64,000 nt of DNA from Sulfobacillus sp. (GCA_027309085.1 DAIDDL010000017.1:1-64000), one strand, 5' to 3'. Shown: positions 53,963-62,306, counted from the first letter of the stretch. The notes: a model not told the origin generated them from the sequence alone. Numbers and translations are program-made.

Positions 53963-54318
53963 GGGGGCGAACTAGATTCGACGGGGATGAACGGGGTGTT
54001 GGAACGCGAGCCGAGGACCTGAGCCTCGTTAAAAAGCAGGAACCTATTAAGTGCCAAAAACACTGAAGAAAACTACGCTTTAGCTGCCTAAAACCCAGCT
54101 AACGCCTGAGTCCCCAGTTCCTGCCCGGTGGCTTACGGCGTAAACAATGCAGGATACCTGGTATAGTGTCCGGGATACCGTGGGAAACTAAGGACTGGTT
54201 TGGCAGTGACCGCGCTGTGGCGATTCTGTCAAGCGACATTAATACCACAACTACGCTCGTAGGGGTCTAACATGACGTATCTTCGGACGGGACGGGCAGT
54301 ACGTCCCCGCCTCCACCA
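53963..54318 (+). ncRNA. ssrA: Transfer-messenger RNA (tmRNA)
   Basis: The RNA begins GGGGGCGAACTAGATTCGAC and ends CGCCTCCACCA, whose acceptor strands pair. The tag frame is GCC AAA AAC ACT GAA GAA AAC TAC GCT TTA GCT GCC TAA, giving AKNTEENYALAA, a typical hydrophobic-ended degradation tag. Length, 356 bases, is normal. One odd point is the T arm: GGGACG/CGTCCC closes a GGCAGTA loop instead of the usual TTCGANT. The role is to free stalled ribosomes and tag the incomplete protein, together with SmpB. Confidence 0.93.
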
Positions 54319-54324
54319 AGTTTT

Positions 54325-54353
54325 CTCCCGCCTACCTGGTGGGAGTTTTTTTT
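54325..54353 (+). terminator. Rho-independent terminator of ssrA
   Basis: CTCCCGCC pairs with GGTGGGAG (one G-T) around a 5-base loop, followed by eight T. It begins 6 bases past the tmRNA end, and the ribosome site of rph starts only 2 bases after its T run. Confidence 0.9.
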
Positions 54354-54362
54354 CGAGAGGAG

Positions 54363-55109
54363 ATGATGGTCATTCAGCGCCATGATGGACGGAGCAATGA
54401 CGCGATTCGTCCGGTGGAATTGCAGATGGGGTTTAACGAATGGGCCGAAGGCTCGTGCCTGATTACAGCGGGGCACACCCGGGTGCTGGTGACAGCGACT
54501 GTGGAGGACCGGGTGCCGCCTTTTGTCCGCGGCAGCGGGCAGGGATGGATTTCTGCCGAATACGGCATGTTGCCGCGCGCCACTAACGACCGGACCTTCC
54601 GGGAAGCGGCACGGGGCAAGCAGCAGGGGCGTACAGTGGAAATTCAGCGTCTGATCGGTCGGTCCCTGCGGGCTGCGGTGAATCTCAAGGCGATGGGGGA
54701 AAAGAGCATTCTGCTGGACTGTGACGTCATTCAGGCAGACGGCGGGACCCGGACTGCTGCGATTACCGCAGGGTTCATGGCACTCACGCAGGCATTGCTT
54801 AAAATACATAGAACCACTCCTTTTGCGGCCAAGCCGTTGAAAGACTGGATGGCCGCTATCAGTGTCGGTCTCTTGATGGGTGAGGTCTATCTCGACCTCG
54901 ACTACCACGAAGATGTCCAGATTGGCGTGGACATGAACGTGGTGATGACCGCGCAGCACCAGCTTATTGAAATTCAAGGCACAGCGGAGCACGGATTGTT
55001 CAGCCGGCCCCAGCTGGAACTGCTGCTGGATTTCGTGGAGCCGGGGATTGACGCACTAGTAGCGCTGGAACGGCAGGCGCTGCCGGAAGGAGCGCAGCTG
55101 ATTGGCTGA
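54363..55109 (+). CDS. rph: Ribonuclease PH
   Basis: The 248-residue protein starts at ATG 54363 or 54366, just after GAGAGGAG. RNase PH blocks are present: RHDGRSNDAIRPVELQMGFN, EGSCLITAGHTRVLVTATVED, GWISAEYGMLPRAT, GRTVEIQRLIGRSLRAAVN, LLDCDVIQADGGTRTAAITA and VDMNVVMTAQHQLIEIQGTAE. It trims the 3' ends of tRNA precursors phosphorolytically. It overlaps rdgB by 8 bases, a common pairing. Confidence 0.95.
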   Translation: MMVIQRHDGRSNDAIRPVELQMGFNEWAEGSCLITAGHTRVLVTATVEDRVPPFVRGSGQGWISAEYGMLPRATNDRTFREAARGKQQGRTVEIQRLIGRSLRAAVNLKAMGEKSILLDCDVIQADGGTRTAAITAGFMALTQALLKIHRTTPFAAKPLKDWMAAISVGLLMGEVYLDLDYHEDVQIGVDMNVVMTAQHQLIEIQGTAEHGLFSRPQLELLLDFVEPGIDALVALERQALPEGAQLIG

Positions 55110-55704
55110 CATACACGATTACCCGATTATTCTGGCCAGCCACAATCCGGGGAAGCTGGAGGAGTTCCGGCGGCTGTTTGCGCAGGGAAACATTCCGTTG
55201 GTTCTCGATGACTACGGGGGCCAAGAGATCATAGAGGAGACCGGGGACAGTTACCGGGCCAACGCTGAGCTTAAGGCCAGAACCGTAGCGGAGCGCTCCG
55301 GTCACTGGGCGCTGGCGGATGATTCTGGGGTGGAAGTGGACGCATTGGGCGGTCTGCCGGGCATCCACTCGGCTCGCTTTGTCAGCCAGGACAGCTGGGA
55401 AAACAACCGGGAAATTCTGCTGCGCCTGCTGGAGGTGCCGTGGGATCACCGTACCGCCCGCATGCGGGCGGTATTGTGCCTGGCTTCGCCGGACGGTCTA
55501 GTATTTTTTTCCGAGGGGGTTGTCGAAGGCCGCATTCTGACCTGGCCGCGCGGGCAAGGGGGATTTGGCGTCGATCCCATTTTCAGCATTGATGGCGAGA
55601 CATCGTTTGCTGAATGGCCCCAGGAATACAAAGACCGGGTGTCTCACCGCGGCATGGCGGTTCAGGGCATTATTCCGGTGATCCAGCAGGTCATGGCGCT
55701 GTAA
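55102..55704 (+). CDS. rdgB: XTP/dITP pyrophosphatase (RdgB/HAM1 family)
   Basis: The start TTG 55102 lies inside the rph end. The 200-residue protein has the HAM1 motifs ILASHNPGKLEEFRRLF, EETGDSYRANAELKART, WALADDSGVEVDALGGLPGI, and the end segment GQGGFGVDPIF with VSHRGMA. It hydrolyses non-standard purine triphosphates such as dITP and XTP and so prevents their incorporation into DNA. Its stop overlaps the start of the phosphodiesterase gene by one base (TAATG). Confidence 0.95.
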   Translation: MADIHDYPIILASHNPGKLEEFRRLFAQGNIPLVLDDYGGQEIIEETGDSYRANAELKARTVAERSGHWALADDSGVEVDALGGLPGIHSARFVSQDSWENNREILLRLLEVPWDHRTARMRAVLCLASPDGLVFFSEGVVEGRILTWPRGQGGFGVDPIFSIDGETSFAEWPQEYKDRVSHRGMAVQGIIPVIQQVMAL

Positions 55705-56183
55705 TGCGCTATCTAGTTATCAGCGATACCCATGGCCACCTCGGCCAAATGTCCATTCCTCCGCAGGAGGAGCGCCCGCGCGTGGACGGAATCATTTGTG
55801 CCGGCGACTTTTACCGGGACGGGCTGTGGCTGGCCCGCCGCATGGGGATCCCCTGCTTCGGCGCCCAAGGCAATAATGATCATGACGCGAAGGCGCCGTG
55901 GGCAACGTTCTGGCAAGTTCACGGCGTGCGGCTAGGGGTCATTCACGGGCACCAGTGGTCTTCTCACAAGCGTCTGGCTGGACTCGGCGGGCTGGCGGCC
56001 CGCCATCGCCTCCATGTGCTGGTGTTCGGACACAGCCACCAGCGGGAGCAGTACCGGACGCCCTCTGCTCTTTTGGTCAATCCGGGCGCAGGATTCCGCC
56101 CCGTGGATTCCCCGCCGAGCCTCGGGTGGCTGGAAATTGATACTGAAGGTTCCCTGAAATTTGCGTGGGACGTGTTTTATTGA
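55704..56183 (+). CDS. YfcE/MJ0936-type metallophosphoesterase
   Basis: The 159-residue protein has the calcineurin-like set: ISDTHGH (D and H ligands), CAGDFYRDG (bridging Asp, with F instead of the usual H/L-S/T), GNNDHD (GNND), GVIHGHQW and VFGHSHQREQY. Family members hydrolyse phosphodiesters in vitro, with unknown physiological substrates. The rph-rdgB-phosphodiesterase gene order is widespread in Bacillota, which supports the call. Confidence 0.9.
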   Translation: MRYLVISDTHGHLGQMSIPPQEERPRVDGIICAGDFYRDGLWLARRMGIPCFGAQGNNDHDAKAPWATFWQVHGVRLGVIHGHQWSSHKRLAGLGGLAARHRLHVLVFGHSHQREQYRTPSALLVNPGAGFRPVDSPPSLGWLEIDTEGSLKFAWDVFY

Positions 56184-56255
56184 GCGCTGCCGCAGATAAA
56201 ATGAGGGCAGTGCCCGAGGCATCGATCCTATCAGGAACGCGGGAGGAGGAGCGCC

Positions 56256-56978
56256 GTGAATTTATATGTGCTGGTAGCATCTTTTTTGGCCTCATCGGTT
56301 GAATTTGTCGAGGCGCTGTCCATTGTGCTTGCGGCCGTGGCATTTGGCTTCCGCCCGGCTCTGCGGGGAGTGCTCTATGCCGTGCTGACGCTGGCGGTTC
56401 TGGTGCTCGTGCTGGGAGAAGGCATCTTGCGGTTCGTTCCCATGTCTGTTCTCCAAGGGATTGTGGGGGTCTTGTTGCTGCTGTTTGGTCTGAAATGGAT
56501 CCGTAAGGCAATCTTGCGGTTTGCTGGCCTGAAAGCTCTGCACAATGAAGAGCAGGCTTATGCCCGCCAGGTCCAAAAAATGGAATCGAGTGGACAGGGT
56601 GCTTTTGAAGCGCAGGCGACGGCTTTTAATGGAGTGCTGCTTGAAGGCCTCGAAGTGGTCGTCATTATCCTGACGATGGGGTCCGGTGCACACGCTTTTG
56701 GCAGTGCTATTTTAGGATCGGCGATTGGTCTGGTGGCGGTGCTGGCGCTGGGATTTGCCCTCAGGTCCCCTTTGTCGAGAGTCCCGGAGAACACGTTGAA
56801 ATTTGTTGTGGGGATTATGCTGACGAGTTTTGGCACGTTTTGGGCAGGCAAGGCGTTGGGTGTGCGCTGGCCGCTCTCTGAGGCGACACTCTTGGTGCTC
56901 ATTGCAGGATATCTGGCCGTCGCCGCATGGTATGTCAAGATGCTGAAGGCAGGGGTGGCACGCCATGAAGTGGGTTAG
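56256..56978 (+). CDS. COG4280/FTR1-like membrane protein
   Basis: The 240-residue protein has six or seven membrane helices. It starts at GTG 56256, behind GGAGGAG. Two glutamate motifs stand out: VEFVEALSIVLA in helix 1 and LLEGLEVVVII in helix 4, similar in place and form to the REGLE motifs of the FTR1 iron permease. The family (COG4280) is thought to be distantly related to FTR1 and may carry a metal ion; this is inferred from the motifs only. A 59-residue membrane protein gene overlaps its end by 14 bases. Confidence 0.75.
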   Translation: MNLYVLVASFLASSVEFVEALSIVLAAVAFGFRPALRGVLYAVLTLAVLVLVLGEGILRFVPMSVLQGIVGVLLLLFGLKWIRKAILRFAGLKALHNEEQAYARQVQKMESSGQGAFEAQATAFNGVLLEGLEVVVIILTMGSGAHAFGSAILGSAIGLVAVLALGFALRSPLSRVPENTLKFVVGIMLTSFGTFWAGKALGVRWPLSEATLLVLIAGYLAVAAWYVKMLKAGVARHEVG

Positions 56979-57144
56979 AAAGGTTTACGGACTGTTTGTA
57001 GAAGACCCGCTGCTGGCGGGGTTAGGCCTGGTGTCGCTGCTGGCGGCATTTCTTCTATCCCGTGCAGGGTTGGCAGAGCTAGCTGGCCTGGTGCTCTTCT
57101 TGCTATTATCACTGTCTATTCTCATTAGCGTCCGCCGACACTGA
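56965..57144 (+). CDS. Small two-helix membrane protein, 59 aa
   Basis: The ATG at 56965 lies inside the end of the previous gene (14-base overlap). The product MKWVRKVYGLFVEDPLLAGL has a short cytoplasmic start, then two hydrophobic helices (LVSLLAAFLLSRAG and LAGLVLFLLLSLSILISV) and ends RRH. Homologues were not recognised. Coupling with the COG4280 protein makes it a likely subunit or regulator. Confidence 0.65.
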   Translation: MKWVRKVYGLFVEDPLLAGLGLVSLLAAFLLSRAGLAELAGLVLFLLLSLSILISVRRH

Positions 57145-57198
57145 AGGCAATTGGCCAATTGACGCAACCGGTGAATTATGTTATATTATACTTTGTGT

Positions 57199-57275
57199 CG
57201 GGGCGTAGCGCAGCTTGGTAGCGCACCTGCTTTGGGAGCAGGGGGTCGCAGGTTCAAATCCTGTCGCCCCGACCA
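57199..57275 (+). tRNA. tRNA-Pro (anticodon TGG)
   Basis: The 77-base sequence folds as a tRNA: acceptor CGGGGCG/CGCCCCG, D arm GCGC..GCGC with AGCTTGGTA, anticodon loop TTTGGGA with anticodon TGG, T loop TTCAAAT, and an encoded CCA. An AT-rich -10-like element (TATATTATAC) precedes it. Confidence 0.97.
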
Positions 57276-57353
57276 TGTTTTTTGGATTACGGAAACATGC
57301 AAGGCAGCGGGAGACATCACAAATCAAAGAGTCACTGGACACGGTTCTTTAGC

Positions 57354-57429
57354 GTCCCCGTAGCTCAGTGGATAGAGCGCGGGACTTCTAATCCCGGCGT
57401 CGCAGGTTCAAATCCTGCCGGGGACACCA
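57354..57429 (+). tRNA. tRNA-Arg (anticodon TCT)
   Basis: The 76-base sequence folds as a tRNA: acceptor GTCCCCG/CGGGGAC, D arm GCTC..GAGC, anticodon loop CTTCTAA with anticodon TCT, T loop TTCAAAT, encoded CCA. The accessory island begins right after it, so this gene is a possible integration site. Confidence 0.97.
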
Positions 57430-57437
57430 TCTCAAAG

Positions 57438-57467
57438 CCGCATCCCATCAGGGATTGCGGGTTTTTT
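57438..57467 (+). terminator. Terminator after tRNA-Arg
   Basis: CCGCATCCC (57438-57446) pairs with GGGATTGCGG (57451-57460, one bulge) around an ATCA loop, followed by six T. Part of it recurs at 63601-63621. Confidence 0.85.
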
Positions 57468-57521
57468 ATTTCGTGTAGATTGTCCACAAATGGCCCGTTA
57501 CCCACACGAATACCCACACGA
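57451..57521 (+). repeat. Left copy of the island-flanking repeat with paired CCACACGA boxes
   Basis: Bases 57451-57471 (starting GGGATTGCGGG) recur exactly at 63601-63621. About 30 bases later both copies carry two CCACACGA boxes 12 bases apart (here 57502-57509 and 57514-57521). This arrangement, at a tRNA 3' end, looks like an attachment core with recombinase arm sites. Confidence 0.5.
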
Positions 57522-57584
57522 ACCAGCGAACAGAACGATACGGAAACGGTCTACGCCATACGGGATGTACAAAATACCCGGGAT

Positions 57585-57616
57585 TGGCGGTGGTGGCACC
57601 ATTGCCACCACCGCCA
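57585..57616. repeat. Perfect 14-bp inverted repeat
   Basis: TGGCGGTGGTGGCA (57585-57598) and its complement (57603-57616) flank CCAT. It lies in the gene-free stretch at the left of the island and has no T run; it may be a REP-like or recombination element. Confidence 0.45.
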
Positions 57617-58221
57617 GCAAGCCATAAATTCAGCAGGGAGTGACCCAGCCCGTGAATCGTTGTAAGCCTTCCCCCGCTGTGCGCAGAACACCGACACGTG
57701 GTCGACCTGCCGAGCCAGAACCATGCAGGGCCGCTGAATCGGTTTCTCAGGCATCGGACCCACTAAATTTTTTTCAGAGGATACTCCATAGAAAAGGCAA
57801 ATATGATATCCTGTCCCTGGTCCACTTTTGTGTTGTCATGATGGCTCCCTTTTGCTCTGCCATTCATAATTCTTCACTCGGCACTGCAATACGGACGAGC
57901 TTGGTCAGACATGTGGACTTAATTTCCCATGCGGTTGGAGGCTCGGCCATGCTAATATTTCCATCGCCTTGCAGGTATACGGACAGTTGCTACCGAAGAT
58001 GCAGGCGGAGGCGACACATAAAATGGATTATTTGTTGGCTTTCGAAAAATCCATTATGGACTCACCGCCATGCCAACATGCGGATGACTGCGGTCGGTAG
58101 GTCCATGTGGCGGGGAAATGAGGCTAAACAAGTTTAGATGTTATCTTTGGTGCTTTCAATGACGTTAGAATATGCAAGGATGTTGTCTTCACTATTATGG
58201 GTTTATTGTGCGAGGTGAAAA
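57617..58221. other. Gene-free left arm of the island
   Basis: About 600 bases without a supported gene. Frames here lack ribosome sites and resemble no family. GC content falls towards the right, and the last 80 bases, rich in AT, should contain the promoter of the defence-like cluster. Confidence 0.4.
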
Positions 58222-58725
58222 ATGCGTCAAGTATTTGTAAGCCGTCCTACAACCTTGAATACGGAGCAACGCGGATTGCTCGATTCCATATCCGACTTGT
58301 TTAATGCCTATAATCTTGTTCCAAGGACGGTCGGGATTAGTAATTTCACAAATAAGAGTCCATTGGTAGCTGTTCGTGCAGTAATGAAAGAATGTTCGGG
58401 AGCCCTTGTGTTGGGATTGCGCCAGTTACGAATTGTCCGGGGAGTAGAGAAAGAAGGAACCTCGTTGGAATGTAATAGAGATGACTTCTATCTTCCTACA
58501 GCATGGAATCACATCGAAGCCAGCATGGCGTACTCAATGGGTATGCCAATTTTATTGGTAAAGGAGCGCGGTGTGGGGGGAGGAGTTTTTGACCTCGGAG
58601 CAACGGAGTACTTTATTCACTCCGTCATCTCCCCTGGGTCAAATTGGGTTTTGTCTGATGAATTTCGACTGTCATTTCAAGAATGGCACGAAGATATGGT
58701 GGCTTGGGACAGACGCCCCAAATAG
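58222..58725 (+). CDS. Deoxyribosyltransferase/TIR-like protein
   Basis: The 167-residue protein starts at ATG 58222 behind GAGGTG. It begins MRQVFVSRPTTLNTEQRGLL, a first strand followed by a Ser/Arg turn, has SPLVAVRAVMKECSGALVLG in the middle, and WNHIEASMAYSMGMPILLVKE with Glu99. This is the plan of the nucleoside 2-deoxyribosyltransferase/TIR/SLOG superfamily, in which a Glu before an A-x-x-x-G-x-P helix is catalytic and acts on a nucleotide N-glycosidic bond. It is the first of four codirectional genes that end with a caspase-like protease. A role in making or degrading a NAD-derived signal is inferred. Confidence 0.6.
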   Translation: MRQVFVSRPTTLNTEQRGLLDSISDLFNAYNLVPRTVGISNFTNKSPLVAVRAVMKECSGALVLGLRQLRIVRGVEKEGTSLECNRDDFYLPTAWNHIEASMAYSMGMPILLVKERGVGGGVFDLGATEYFIHSVISPGSNWVLSDEFRLSFQEWHEDMVAWDRRPK

Positions 58726-58851
58726 GTCAGGTCTAAGCTCGCGTGATATTAAACCGATTAACCGCACCTTTCATGGTGGATGAGAGGCTCTTCCCAAAGA
58801 GGTTGCAGATAGAATTCGAAATAAGGATAGCATTTAGAAAGGATGGGACAA

Positions 58852-59238
58852 GTGGCCAAAACACCCGTGTTTATAAGTTTTGATTACGATCATGATGAGG
58901 ACTTAAAAATTCTGTTGGTTGGTCAGGGCAAAAATGAGGATTCGCCATTTGACGTTGCAGACTGGTCTATTAAGGAAGCATCTCAAGATTGGCAGGAAAA
59001 GGCACGGAGTCGAATCAAACGTGCTAAACAGATTATAGTTATTTGCGGAGAACATACTGACAATGCAATGGGAGTTAACATTGAGCTGCGAATTGCTCGA
59101 GAAGAGGGGAAGCCATATTTTTTGTTAAATGGCCGGGCTGAACGGACCTGTAAAAAACCCAGTGGAGCACTTGACAATGATAAGCTATATAAATGGAAAT
59201 GGGACAATCTAAAGCTTCTCATATCTGGGGCACGATGA
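58852..59238 (+). CDS. TIR-like protein 1 (DUF1863/ThsB-type)
   Basis: I choose GTG 58852, 7 bases after GAAAGGA; ATG 58843 directly abuts the ribosome site. The 128-residue product starts MAKTPVFISFDYDHDEDLKI, then LVGQGKNEDSPFDVADWSIK, WQEKARSRIKRAKQIIVICGE and GVNIELRIAREEGKPYFLL. This is the TIR-like fold of DUF1863 (MTH538) proteins, including ThsB of the Thoeris defence. The Glu in NIELRIA is at the NADase position, although the usual Trp before it is missing. ThsB proteins sense phage and turn NAD+ into a cyclic ADP-ribose signal. Confidence 0.75.
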   Translation: MAKTPVFISFDYDHDEDLKILLVGQGKNEDSPFDVADWSIKEASQDWQEKARSRIKRAKQIIVICGEHTDNAMGVNIELRIAREEGKPYFLLNGRAERTCKKPSGALDNDKLYKWKWDNLKLLISGAR

Positions 59239-59328
59239 ATGGCTTTGAAGGACCCTAAGATTATGAAAGCGTAAGTAATCACTGGATTGATAGTGCTGAT
59301 GTGTCGTACGGGGAAAGGTGAATAGGGA

Positions 59329-59712
59329 TTGGCTAAGCGGCGTATCTTTGTTAGTTTTGCTATTGAAGACAGGAATTTAAGAGATTTGTTGGTCGGCCAA
59401 GCCAAAAACGTCCAATCGCCCTTTAAGTTTGTTGACTTGTCTGTCAAACGTCCATGGGATTCGGCATGGAAGAGTAGGTGTCGCACCAGAATTAAGGGGT
59501 GCGCTGGCGTTCTCGTAATTGTGACCCGGGACACCATGAAAGCTGACGGACAGCTATGGGAGATAAATTGTGCGCGAGAGGAAGAGATCCCTCGAAGGGC
59601 AATCTGGGGAAGGCAAGAAGACAGGCCGCGGCGACTTCCCTCGGAATTAAATGGAATGCGTATTGTCAATTGGACATGGGATAACATTTCCAACTGGATT
59701 AATTCCCTATAG
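59329..59712 (+). CDS. TIR-like protein 2 (DUF1863/ThsB-type)
   Basis: The 127-residue protein from TTG 59329 is a paralogue of the previous gene: MAKRRIFVSFAIEDRNLRDL, LVGQAKNVQSPFKFVDLSVK, RTRIKGCAGVLVIVTRDTM, and the canonical Trp-Glu pair in QLWEINCAREEEIP with Glu78. It ends NWTWDNISNWI, similar to KWKWDNLKLLI of copy 1. Two or more ThsB paralogues around one effector gene are common in Thoeris, where each copy may recognise other phages. GC content is well below that of the core genes, which is a sign of transfer. Confidence 0.75.
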   Translation: MAKRRIFVSFAIEDRNLRDLLVGQAKNVQSPFKFVDLSVKRPWDSAWKSRCRTRIKGCAGVLVIVTRDTMKADGQLWEINCAREEEIPRRAIWGRQEDRPRRLPSELNGMRIVNWTWDNISNWINSL

Positions 59713-59733
59713 ACGGTAAGGAGGGTGTAGTAA

Positions 59734-60702
59734 TTGAGAAAGGCGCTGGTAGTAGGAATAAACAAGTATCCTTCTTCGCCATTGTACGGTTGCACTAATG
59801 ATGCGACTGAGTTCGCGAAAATTATTGAAACAAACGGGGACGGCTCTCCAAACTTTGACACAAGGTTAGTCTTGGATGTTCGCACAAAATCGGAACTTAA
59901 ACGTTTAATACTTGACTTGTTTACCGGTGAGAGTGAAGCGGCACTTTTATATTTTTCTGGGCACGGACACATCGATGGAGTCGGGGGGTACATAGTAACC
60001 CCGGATTTCACTTCTGATGATTTTGGGGTGTCCATGGACGAGATCTTGATTATGGTGAACAGTTCCCATGCTAAGAACAGGATCGTCATACTTGATTGTT
60101 GTTTCAGCGGAGCGGTCGGCTCTCCGCAGATAACCGGAGGGCAGTCGTCTCACCTCAGAGAAGGCGTCTCGGTGCTTACCGCCAGTAGGGCCTCGGAGCC
60201 TTCGTTGGAGGTGAATGGCCATGGGGTTTTCACGAATCTACTCTTGAACGCGTTAAGGGGCGGAGCGTCTGATTTAACCGGGAATATCACACCAGGCAGT
60301 GTGTATGCCTATATTGATCAGGCGTTGGGGCCTTGGGAACAGAGGCCGATTTTCAAAACTAATATATCGCAATTCATTTCATTGCGCTCCGTCGCTCCGC
60401 AAGTTCCCTTGACTTCATTAAGAAAGTTGACTAATTATTTCCCGAATTCCCAAGAAGAGTTCCTTCTGGACCCTTCTTTTGAGGATACGAATTCCCCAAG
60501 CGTTGCCCATCAGGTTGTAACGCCTTATGCAATTCCTGAAAACGTGGCCAAATTTAAGGACCTCCAGCAGTTCGAGAGCGTTGGTTTGGTCGTGCCCAGT
60601 GGAGAGGAACATATGTATTTCGCCGCGATGAACTCAAAATCATGTAGACTTACTGCTTTAGGATATCATTATTGGCGCCTGGTCAGAGATAAAAGAATTT
60701 GA
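59734..60702 (+). CDS. Caspase-like protease (peptidase C14), probable defence effector
   Basis: The 322-residue protein starts at TTG 59734, 10 bases after AAGGAGG. The caspase domain spans residues about 1-220: ALVVGINKYPSSPLYGCTND, the catalytic His77 in LLYFSGHGHIDG, the catalytic Cys123 in IVILDCCFSGAVG, and VLTASRASEPSLE. The last 80 residues (FKDLQQFESVGLVVPSGEEH, CRLTALGYHYWRLVRDK) look like a winged-helix or sensor appendix. Placed behind two ThsB-like genes it fits the effector of a protease-type (type IV-like) Thoeris system, where a TIR-made cyclic nucleotide switches on a caspase that kills or halts the infected cell. Confidence 0.8.
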   Translation: MRKALVVGINKYPSSPLYGCTNDATEFAKIIETNGDGSPNFDTRLVLDVRTKSELKRLILDLFTGESEAALLYFSGHGHIDGVGGYIVTPDFTSDDFGVSMDEILIMVNSSHAKNRIVILDCCFSGAVGSPQITGGQSSHLREGVSVLTASRASEPSLEVNGHGVFTNLLLNALRGGASDLTGNITPGSVYAYIDQALGPWEQRPIFKTNISQFISLRSVAPQVPLTSLRKLTNYFPNSQEEFLLDPSFEDTNSPSVAHQVVTPYAIPENVAKFKDLQQFESVGLVVPSGEEHMYFAAMNSKSCRLTALGYHYWRLVRDKRI

Positions 60703-60963
60703 CGGACTTGTTTCCTATCTACCTAATTACTGAAAACTCGGGTGAAGCTGTGACTGAATGGGCACATCAACGATTAACGCCACCAATGACAGCACGTGGA
60801 GTTAACCGAAGTGGACCAAACTTGGGCATAGAGAACCGCAGGGCCATCCCTTCACCTGATGCTTAGGGAGTGCGGGGGATGGCCTAGGAGTTTGTCCGTT
60901 TATTGGGATTAGGCCGACATCGTCCACTGTATATAGCGCTATAAACAAAGTATAAGCGTTGTT

Positions 60964-62306
60964 GTGGTTGGGCGAGTAGTGATTTCGATTAATGGACGAG
61001 CCCCTAGCATTAAGATGGCGCCACAAGCGCATCGGAACAGCCAGAATAGTTCCAAGCCGCCCTCGAGCGATGGGTACCGGAAACCTCCGCCGAAAAGCCC
61101 ACGCCAGTCCCGTGGGAAAAAGGTCGGAGGCCAACTGGGTCATCCGGGGCACGCGTAAATACCTGTGCAGACGCCCAGGTACCATTCAAGTCCATGCAGT
61201 GAGCACTTGTGCTCACTGTGGCGTCTCGCTCATCGACCAACCGCCGAAGGCGGCCAGGCGCCGTCAGGTGTTTGATTTGCCTCCCCAACGTTTGCACGTG
61301 ACGGAGCACCAGGCTGAGAGCAAAGAATGCCCCGCCTGCCACCAGCGCACCACCGCGGCCTTTCCTTCCGGGGTGGAGGCCCAGGCGCCGTACGGTCCCA
61401 TCGTGATGGCGTTGGCCGTCTATTTCAACCACTTTCCACTCGTGCCTTATGCCCGCCTGCGGGAGGTCTTTCGGGATCTCTGGGATGTGGCGCTCAGTGC
61501 CGGCCCCCTCCTGCGCGCAAACCGCTTTGTTGCTCAGGAGCTGGCCCCCATCACCGAATCCATCCGGACGGCCATGCAAACGGAGCCCGTCGTCAACATA
61601 GGCGAAACCGGTATGCGAGTCATGTGCCATTTGTACTGGTTTCACACCGTCTCGACCCCCTTGTTAACGTTTTTGTTTGCCCATCCGAAGCGAGGACGAG
61701 ACGCTATCAATGCGATGGACATCTGGCCCCACCCGGAAGGTACTACCGTCCATGATGGGCTGCCGACGTATGATGCCTATCCCGGGACCCAAGCCCGATG
61801 CAATGCCCATCACGGCCGGGAACTGACAGCGGTCACCGAGGCCACCCAGCAGAGTTGGGCCGCCGATCTCAAATCGTTGTTAGGGGAAATGAAGGAGGCC
61901 ACGGATAGCGCCCGCGCCGCGGGTGAAGCTCAAGTGAATCCGGCCCTTCAGGCCGCTTGGGCGTACCCGTTATGACTGCTTAATTCGCATGGGTCTGGCG
62001 GAAAACCCTGCGGTCGAACCTCCTCCCGGCCGCCGACGGCGGCCCGCCCAAAGCTTTACCCGCAATGTGTTGGAGCGCCTCGACACGAAGCGGGACGAGG
62101 TGCTCTGCTTTCTCGGGGACCTCGAGGTGCCTTTCGACAACAACCTGGCGGAAAGAGATTTACGGATGGTCAAGATGAAGCAAAAGGTTTCCGGCACGTT
62201 CCGAACAGAGGACGGAGCCATTGGGTTCGCCATCATTCGTGGATATTTATCGACTGCACGCAAACAAGGCCAATCCATGCTCGCCGTATGGCAATCCCGT
62301 GATTGA
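60964..62306 (+). pseudogene. IS66-family transposase, frameshifted and catalytically damaged
   Basis: Three frames together rebuild an IS66 TnpC. Frame 1 (from 60964) has the [15 protein letters not shown] and [10 protein letters not shown] start and stops near 61160. Frame 2 carries VHAVSTCAHCG, the zinc-binding middle and the body to 61975. Frame 3 holds the end with DNNLAERDLRMVK and GFAIIRGYLSTARKQG. Two indels, near 61158 and 61970, separate them. The first Asp of the DDE triad, normally DETGxRV, reads NIGETGMRV, so the enzyme would be dead even if the frame were restored. Confidence 0.85.

Noticed and set aside
57490-57629. 45-codon frame from ATG 57490 (MARYPHEYPHEP...) in the left island arm
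   Set aside because: It has no ribosome site, and the repeated PHE codons are simply the CCACACGA boxes read in frame.
58983-60089. 368-aa minus-strand frame across the TIR-like and caspase genes
   Set aside because: It runs antisense to three genes with conserved motifs and good ribosome sites; it lacks any domain of its own.
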